Positions 9,051 to 14,479 of a stretch of 14,479 nt of DNA are shown here, in pieces. How positions within the stretch are numbered: the stretch's first letter is position 1; each line of letters begins with the position of its first letter. The notes beneath the pieces are model-generated. The model was not told the origin of the DNA. It did not search any database and saw only the letters and a program-made list of their open reading frames with translations. The translations under genes and the position numbers were made by a program. The stretch is from Entamoeba invadens IP1 (taxonomy: Eukaryota; Evosea; Mastigamoebida; Endamoebidae): contig NW_004191595.1 of NCBI RefSeq assembly GCF_000330505.1, forward strand, positions 32,748-47,226. The letters are read 5' to 3'.

Positions 9051-9105
9051 CTAAAGAGTTTCAATTATGATTTACCTTCTCGACAATTCGATTCGGTTTT
9101 CATAG

Positions 9106-9420
9106 CTAGGAGTAGTCATTTGCCATAACCATCTCTTCGCCCCCATTGGTTTCATCCTCTGGGTTTTCGTTTTCGTTTTCGCTCTCGATTGAGTTTTCTA
9201 TTTCAAAAGAGGCTTTTCCATGACTCATGTAACTCATAAGGTCTTTCATGCATGTTATGACAACACGCTTCAGCATCTTGTTGTAGTATGCTTTAATCTT
9301 GAGGACTTTTTCGAGCCTTTCGACTGACAACTTGTTGATTAGCCCACTGATGGTTAGCACAACAAGTATGATCGTTACTGTTTGCAAGTTTCTGGTTATT
9401 CTCAGTTTTTCGGCTAATAT
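9106..9420 (-). pseudogene. LINE ORF2 C-terminal end, out of frame with the RT part
   Basis: Just after the endonuclease core, a frameshift near 9414-9420 moves the reading frame; the new frame continues AEKLRITRNLQTVTII and then VVLTISGLI. This matches the conserved hydrophobic stretch that normally follows the endonuclease in such elements. The segment runs to a stop at 9106 and ends in an acidic, low-complexity tail (alternating E and N, then several E and D residues). It belongs to ORF2 and is not an independent gene. About 55 bp of 3' untranslated sequence remain before the element ends. Confidence 0.75.
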
Positions 9421-11423
9421 TGAGTATTTTGATATTTTTCTAAATAGGCAGTGGATAGGTTTTCATCTTTTACAATCGTTACATCAATAACATACCCCTT
9501 CCTGTTCTCATTGTTCTGCCAGTAAATGTCAGGCCTTCGGGCAAAGCTTGCTCTGTCATCACACAATATATTCATTTCGGCAATTAGGATATTTACTTCA
9601 CCATCATCTGTGAGGGTTTTAGGCGGCGTACCCAGATCCATCTCATTTGTGGAAAGCTTCAGCTTTTTGATCAAAGCCACGTGGATCGTTTTGCAGACAT
9701 AGTTGTGCCTGTAAATCTGGGATTTCTTGGTCATTGGGCAGCTCAGTAATATGTGAAATATATTTGCCACCATGTTTTTACAACAATAGCACTTTTCATC
9801 ACCCTTATTTTTTGTGATTGCCAATTTTCTGTGACCAACAATAGTTGCATATTCTTGCGTTCTGACGACTTGAATGAATGCATTCCTTTTGATGTTGCAG
9901 TTCTTCCATGCACTACCAGAGATCTCTCGATAGCACATTTGGTGGTTGAGCATCTTTGGGAGTATGCTAGCAGACTTTTTTGCCATCCACTGTTTCATGT
10001 AGTAGTCATTGATTTTTTGACTCACATGCTCGAGAACTGTGATAATTGACTTATCTTTTGTGGCTTCGTTTTCAATGTACTCTTCAAGCTCTGTTTGTGT
10101 GATTTTCTTTTTGAGACAATTGACCGCTCTTTTCATCAAATTGTCTGGTGCATCACGCGTGTGTTTGAGCAAACCAGCAATGTTGGAATCACTGTGCCAA
10201 ACGTATTTCAGAAACACGCGGATTAGTTCTTTGCCACATTCATCTCTGCAACTTCTGAGACCATACCCCATGTCAACTTGGTTGAAATACAATCGGTATT
10301 TTGTCAAGTCTCTATCATTCAATTTGTGCTTTGGAAGGAACTTTCGGATTTTGAGGTCTAACATATCCAACTGACCTAATTTCCACAACACAACGCTGTA
10401 GCCATACCTAAGCTTCGCAATAATGTCGGCATTTATGGTACGGATGAAGTTCACAGCACTTAAATTCCTTTGCACTATCTTGTCCATGCACTCTTCAATT
10501 CCCTTGATAATTCTGGTACAATATGTGTTTGTGTCGACCTTTTGGTCGATTTCAACACCCAGATATTTGTAAGGATTGTTCACATTTACAATGGGAATAT
10601 CTTGCATATTTGTTGGGATTCTAATATTGCCAAGAGCATCAACACCACACTTTGCAGCATTAATTTCCATCGCCATTGCACTGAACGACTCACATACATT
10701 TGTGTGTACTTTCTCCATTTGTGATTCTGATGATGCAAGCACTCTCAAGTCATCCATGTAAAATGTGTGTCCAAGCTCAATCGTCGTGTCAGCAAGTTTC
10801 GACTTGATTTTGACTGGCTCGATGATCCTGTTAAGACTCTTTGATATACAGTCTATCGAAATTACAAACAGGAGTGGCAAGAGTGAGTCACCTTGTAAAA
10901 CACCATTTTTCACTTTTACATCTCCAACTACATCGCCATTATAAGTCAGTGAAATAGCCCATTTTGCCATCATTTTTTCCAGTGTCAGTATGATTTCTTC
11001 TGGTATGTTGTAGTATTGAAGACAATTGATTAACCATTCGTGGTTTACACTGTCATAGGCTTTTCGGATGTCGTAATATGCTTCAAGGTATTTTTTGTTG
11101 CTCTTTTTGAGTGCAACTTGGAATAGTATGTTCTGTAATAGTCCTTCTTTTGAAGCATATGTGTACTTCTTGCACCCCAGCTGGTTATTCTCAAGTTTCT
11201 TTTCAATTAGATTGACATTCAATTGTTTTTCTATTTTCATCTTCAATATTGAAGTGAACACTTTCATAATGACATTGAGACACGTGATTGGGCGATAATT
11301 GGCAGGATTTTTTGGATCGTCACTTTTCGGTATTAGTACCGTCCTACCCACCAGCATTTCGGTTGGAATCTCATCAGGGTATTTGTACCACTTTTTGAAT
11401 AGTTTTAGCAATGCATCATGCAT
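9414..11423 (-). pseudogene. LINE ORF2: reverse transcriptase and restriction-like endonuclease
   Basis: The largest open part of ORF2 (669 residues as read from 11423) copies element RNA into DNA at a nicked target. The reverse transcriptase core is visible: NYRPITCLN (42-50), the first catalytic aspartate in YYDIRKAYDSV (D118), LQGDSLLPLLF (176-186) and the active-site box FYMDD (221-225). Further on come a CCHC knuckle (C545, C548, H557, C562) and an endonuclease core RRPDIYW with P631-D632 and D647 in VIDVTI. This is the restriction-like endonuclease order of R2/R4-type LINEs, not an APE endonuclease. The first residue shown is not a real start: the upstream part continues in another frame across a frameshift near 11405-11430. 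The frame also ends early, at 9414. The parts together are consistent with an ORF2 of about 1,100 residues. Confidence 0.85.
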
Positions 11424-12215
11424 GCAGGTACAATAGTAATGTAATAACCACTGATTTTGTCAATTCCGGGTGCTTTCCAGTTGGCTATGCATTTCGTTGC
11501 CAGTGTCAGTTCTTCCCTTGTGATGTTTTGTAGCTGACAATTTTTGCCATCATACTCCCATACTTGTTTGGTATATTGACATTGCTTGTTTACATCCATA
11601 ACTTTTTCAAACAAGTCTGACCATAGTTCCATTGTTTGTGCAGTTGTTGGGAGTTCACAGTTTCTCTCACCTCTTTCTGCATTTCTTTTGTTGAACTGAA
11701 ACCACTTTGAGTTTTATTTTATTCTTCTTGTTTCAGTTTTTTGAAACTCCATTTCATACAAGTGGCAGTTAAGAAGATATTTGAAATGTGTGATTTTGTC
11801 TTTTGTTAATTGAATCACCATTTCATCATTACACTTATGCTTGTAAAGCAATTGACGAAGTTTTGTGTAGTTTTTGGTCTTGAGGAGGTCTGTGTATTTG
11901 TTGATGACAGCCAGGAATTTCGCATCTCTGCTTACAGTGTTGAGAACACTTGTTTTCGTTTGCAGATATTTACTCAATGCATGTGATACTGCACCAATCG
12001 AATTTTGTTACTGTCTTTGATTTTTTGATATTGTGTCTATTACTGGGTGAATCCCATTGTTAATATATTGCATCAGTTTTGATATCACCTTTGTATTGTT
12101 GTAATAGTTCACATATGCAGTCTCGGAATAGTTTTTAGCCATTTCGTCGTCCAATATCTCGCGGAACTTGGCAAAGTCAATTTCTTTGTTGTTATGTATT
12201 TTGATGACTTTTCTA
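11405..12215 (-). pseudogene. LINE ORF2 N-terminal part with two in-frame stops
   Basis: One reading frame runs from a frameshift near 12215 down to about 11405, broken by stops at 12008-12010 and 11714-11716 (both TAA). Its last part contains NWKAPGIDKISGYYI, the conserved segment just before the reverse transcriptase core, so the frame belongs to ORF2. The earlier part is lysine- and tyrosine-rich and has no recognised domain. It joins the RT frame through a frameshift near 11405-11430. These stops look like mutations, since the frame continues with similar composition on both sides. Confidence 0.72.
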
Positions 12216-12435
12216 ACTTGTATTTTTTAAGTAGTTCCTTGTCATTCAGCACACTTTTGAGGTATTCAGTAGCATCATGTTTATGTTTGTTTGTGAGATA
12301 GTTGCTCATCTTGATAAGATTCTTGAGCATGTTGGGATTGTGAACTTCGACATTGAGATTTTTGAGTATTTCTATACTTTCATCTTGGGAGAGTTTTTTC
12401 CAATAATTTACTATCAAATTATTTTTAGCGCATAT
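12205..12435 (-). pseudogene. LINE segment near the ORF1/ORF2 boundary
   Basis: A short frame beginning around 12430 (NLIVNYWKKLSQDESIEIL at its start) is lysine-rich and predicted helical. It loses frame near 12215, where the next frame takes up (VIKIHNNKEIDFAKF). I could not place the natural ORF1 stop or ORF2 start; they may lie here or slightly to the right. No domain was recognised. Confidence 0.5.
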
Positions 12436-13445
12436 ACAATCATTCTTTCTTTCAGTCTCTGACTCAAAACGTGATTTGTGGGTTCTGTTGATGTTGTATT
12501 GTCAGATTGTGTTGCAACTGTAATGGTGATGTCGTACTCCGGTTCGGGTTGTGTCCGTCTGTACTATATTGATCACTTGTTTGACTGCACCCGCCACGAC
12601 ATTCATTCTGGTCTCCAACTGACCGGTCGCAATCACATTTTTTGGACGACTGCACCAATGTTGTTGATCACTTGACTTTGTTGTGTCAAGGCTGCTCCCA
12701 TATTGTTGTTGAGTGCCATGAGACCATTTCCCATGTTATGTTGCACACTCTCTACACTTTGTATTTTTTGGTTGATCAGTAATTGGTTACTAACAGTTGT
12801 TTGTTTAAATTGTGTAACATTTCCTTCAACATAGCTTGTAATTAGTTGTTTGTCAACGTTTCTTTCTTGTTCAGTGATGTTTCTTTAGACAATGAGTTGC
12901 TGCTCGACAATTGCTCTACTTTTGTCCATGCCCTTTCTAATGGCATCCACTGTTTTATTGGCAACATTTTCTACATTTTTCAATTCGTTGCTTATTTGGT
13001 TTATCTTTTATTTGAAACCAAGTTTTGTTGTAGAAAAATCGTCTTCTATTCGATCTAGTCTTTTGTCCATACCACACTCATGTTTTTCAAATCTGGTTCT
13101 TAAGTCGTGGTTTTGTGTTGTTACTACACCCTTGATATGATTTGTAAGATTGGGCGAGTTGAGGACTTGTGTGACTATATCATCTACTTTCTGGTGGGGC
13201 TTGCTCTTCATTGTTTTCTCGAGGTTAACAATCATTTGTTCCATTGTTGTTTGTGTTTGTTGGATTTCCTTGAGTGTCTTGTTAAAGTCATTTAACCTGT
13301 CAGTTAGCATCTTTTTCAAGTCGTTGATACATTTCTCGTATTGATCAAATTGTTTGGGATTATCATCGTGTGGTATTATGATGATTTCCTTTTCATCAGT
13401 CGACTTCTTAGGAGCAATTTCATTTGTTTTGTGGCTTTTTGCTCT
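12436..13445 (-). pseudogene. LINE ORF1-like region, coiled-coil rich, broken
   Basis: From about 13445 to 12640 one frame reads as a long charged, helix-prone protein rich in K, E, N and Q with heptad-like spacing (for example FNKTLKEIQQTQTTMEQMI), interrupted by stops at 13008-13010 and 12885-12887. Frameshifts near 12640, 12550 and 12430 pass the frame onwards. A coiled coil and RNA-binding function are known for LINE ORF1 proteins, including those of Entamoeba, and would help the protein form multimers. I saw no zinc knuckle in this part. The initial codons shown by simple frame reading are arbitrary, because the frame is already open upstream. Confidence 0.65.
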
Positions 13446-13502
13446 TTTCTCTCAAATTTTCATTCCTGGCTTTACTGGCTTTTTGAGACAATTGACTTTG
13501 CT

Positions 13503-14078
13503 TTAATTTGTACCTTTTAGTTTCCGGTTATCAACGCCATTATTTCTGGTTTCTGAGGTTGTGTGGTTCTTTGGTTGACCTTTCGGGACCTCCCCACATG
13601 AAACCGTCACCTGACTAACTTCACTACCCTTATTCGTGGGAGAAATGGAAGGCGAATACTTCATTGGCTGACCTTGCAGGGCCTCGGTATTCTGTTGTAG
13701 GTTACTTATGTACTCTGATCGCAGCTCCATCAATTCCTTGAAAGTTGTTGATCCTTTCTTTCTAAACGATCTCATCGTCTTCGTTGTTGTGTCAAGGTAT
13801 ATTACATCGAGAAATGGAAGCACAACAAAGAGAAGGTAACTGAACGATGCAACATTGAGCTTCCCTTTGTTCATCATCAACTCTACCTTGGATAAGGTGA
13901 GTGAGCGTGACTTGAATCTGTTGATGAACTCCGCCCGTCCACTTCGTAAGTTAAAAATGAACAATTTTTTACCTTGGCGGGGGTAGGGATCGAACCACTT
14001 GTCCTTTTCAAAATTTTTATTATCGACGACCACACGGTCGGAAAATTTTTTTACATCAAAAAGATGGTTCTCGCTCAT
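13503..14078 (-). pseudogene. LINE ORF1 N-terminal part
   Basis: The frame opens at the first ATG of the element, about 19 bp from its 5' end, and gives 191 residues. It starts MSENHLFDVKKF, is basic in the first half, has a hydrophobic stretch near 78-95, and becomes rich in S, T, N, Q and P towards the end. No named domain was recognised. After the stop at 13503, related coding sequence resumes in other frames at 13440-13500, through two or three frameshifts, so the stop is probably a lesion and not the natural end of ORF1. It could instead be a separate short ORF; the sequence alone does not settle this. Confidence 0.6.
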
Positions 14079-14097
14079 GTTTGTATGTATCTTTTTA

Positions 14098-14118
14098 GTA
14101 ATAATTGTTAAAATTAAT
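14098..14118 (+). repeat. Right copy of the LINE target-site duplication
   Basis: Direct repeat of 9030-9050 with 20 of 21 bases identical. It lies immediately outside the 5' end of the minus-strand LINE. Before insertion, 9050 would have been followed directly by 14119. Confidence 0.82.
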
Positions 14119-14479
14119 TGATAATTAAAAAATATATATAGTCATGGTAAAAAAGGTTGTTGATTGAATAAAGGTTCGGTTTATTTTTGTATTTCAATAA
14201 AAGTTACAAATTTCTTAGCATCATTGTAATAATTGAAAATATGTTTTTGAGCAAATAAAACTATTTATAACAAAGGAGTGTATTTTTAAAACGAAATGTT
14301 TTCTTTTCGATCCCAACATTTTTGAGTGTTGATTTTATAAAATGTATAACATTTTCAATTTTGAATCGAAAATGGTTTTTGTTATTCAAAAAAACAAGTA
14401 TAGTTCAATATAGTTAATATAGTTTCTGAAAAAATGAAAGTGCTTTTTTCACCCCCTTTCATTTTTTGAGTAAAATAAG
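14119..14479. other. AT-rich sequence downstream of the LINE, no gene seen
   Basis: This is the original continuation of the DNA after the ABC transporter gene. It holds no reading frame that resembles a second transporter half and no other recognised feature, except a short inverted repeat at 14429-14467. Confidence 0.55.
14429..14467. repeat. 12-bp perfect inverted repeat (hairpin)
   Basis: The arm aaaaaatgaaag (14429-14440) and its reverse complement (14456-14467) are separated by 15 bases that include ccccc. It could form a stem-loop or be a chance A/T-rich palindrome. Confidence 0.6.

Larger units (their letters stand above)
9051..14097 (-). mobile_element. End-to-end copy of an Entamoeba-type LINE, inactive
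   Basis: The element is 5,047 bp if bounded by the 21-bp direct repeats at 9030-9050 and 14098-14118. Its 5' end is at 14097, only about 19 bp before the first ATG (14078), and its 3' end at 9051, about 55 bp after the last stop. The order on the minus strand is an ORF1-like region with coiled coil, then an ORF2 region with reverse transcriptase, a CCHC knuckle and a restriction-like endonuclease. This is the arrangement of the R2/R4-related LINEs of Entamoeba, which are about 4.8 kb, so both ends appear present. At least ten frameshifts or stops break the frames, so this copy should not make full proteins. Base composition is less AT-rich than the flanks. No poly(A) tail is evident. Confidence 0.88.

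Noticed and set aside
12464..12658. A 64-residue minus-strand frame with several cysteines (CDCDR...CRGGC) as a zinc finger
   Set aside because: The flanking ORF1-like frames read better through this region (for example ATGQLETRMNVVAGAV), so the cysteine-rich frame is probably an off-frame reading between frameshifts.
9753..13344. Plus-strand open frames across the LINE
   Set aside because: They are antisense shadows of the reverse transcriptase and ORF1-like sequence, rich in C, F, S and L as expected from complementing A-rich codons.

Overview
The window looks like nuclear DNA of an Entamoeba species, most likely E. invadens or a close relative (inference). The reasons are the very AT-rich intergenic DNA, BspA-type cysteine-rich leucine-rich-repeat (LRR) genes with the Entamoeba-style N-terminal domain, a probable intron opening with the Entamoeba donor GTTTGT, and a LINE whose reverse transcriptase is followed by a CCHC knuckle and a PD..D restriction-like endonuclease. 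Such LINEs are characteristic of this genus. No bacterial features (operons, Shine-Dalgarno sites, CRISPR) are present.

Layout from left to right. Bases 1-1694 carry no gene but contain a non-autonomous DNA transposon (184-1005) with 26-bp terminal inverted repeats (25/26 matching) flanked by TA, a Tc1/mariner/pogo-type signature. Bases 1695-2981 (+) are an intact BspA-like LRR gene. Bases 3577-5226 (-) hold two broken BspA-like genes that converge on the first: a head with the N-terminal domain and about four repeats (4456-5226), and a headless repeat array (3577-4239). An AT-rich stretch with an 11-bp tandem repeat separates them. Bases 5227-6737 are intergenic and contain nested inverted repeats built around a GTGCAACTTT motif. 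Bases 6738-9017 (+) encode an ABCB/P-glycoprotein-type half transporter, best read as two exons with a 246-bp intron. Bases 9051-14097 (-) are a LINE that looks complete from end to end, flanked by a 21-bp target-site duplication with one mismatch. It inserted only 12 bp after the ABC stop codon and lies tail-to-tail with that gene. Its reading frames are broken by several frameshifts and stops. The last 360 bases are AT-rich with no gene seen.

The genes do not form a pathway. The window is a piece of a repeat-driven genome: a surface/LRR multigene family in different stages of decay, one membrane transporter, and at least two transposable elements. The LINE ends, the mariner-like element, the ABC intron and the nested inverted repeats are the most informative structures. 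I found no clearly new biological system. All family assignments are from recognised motifs, not from a database search.
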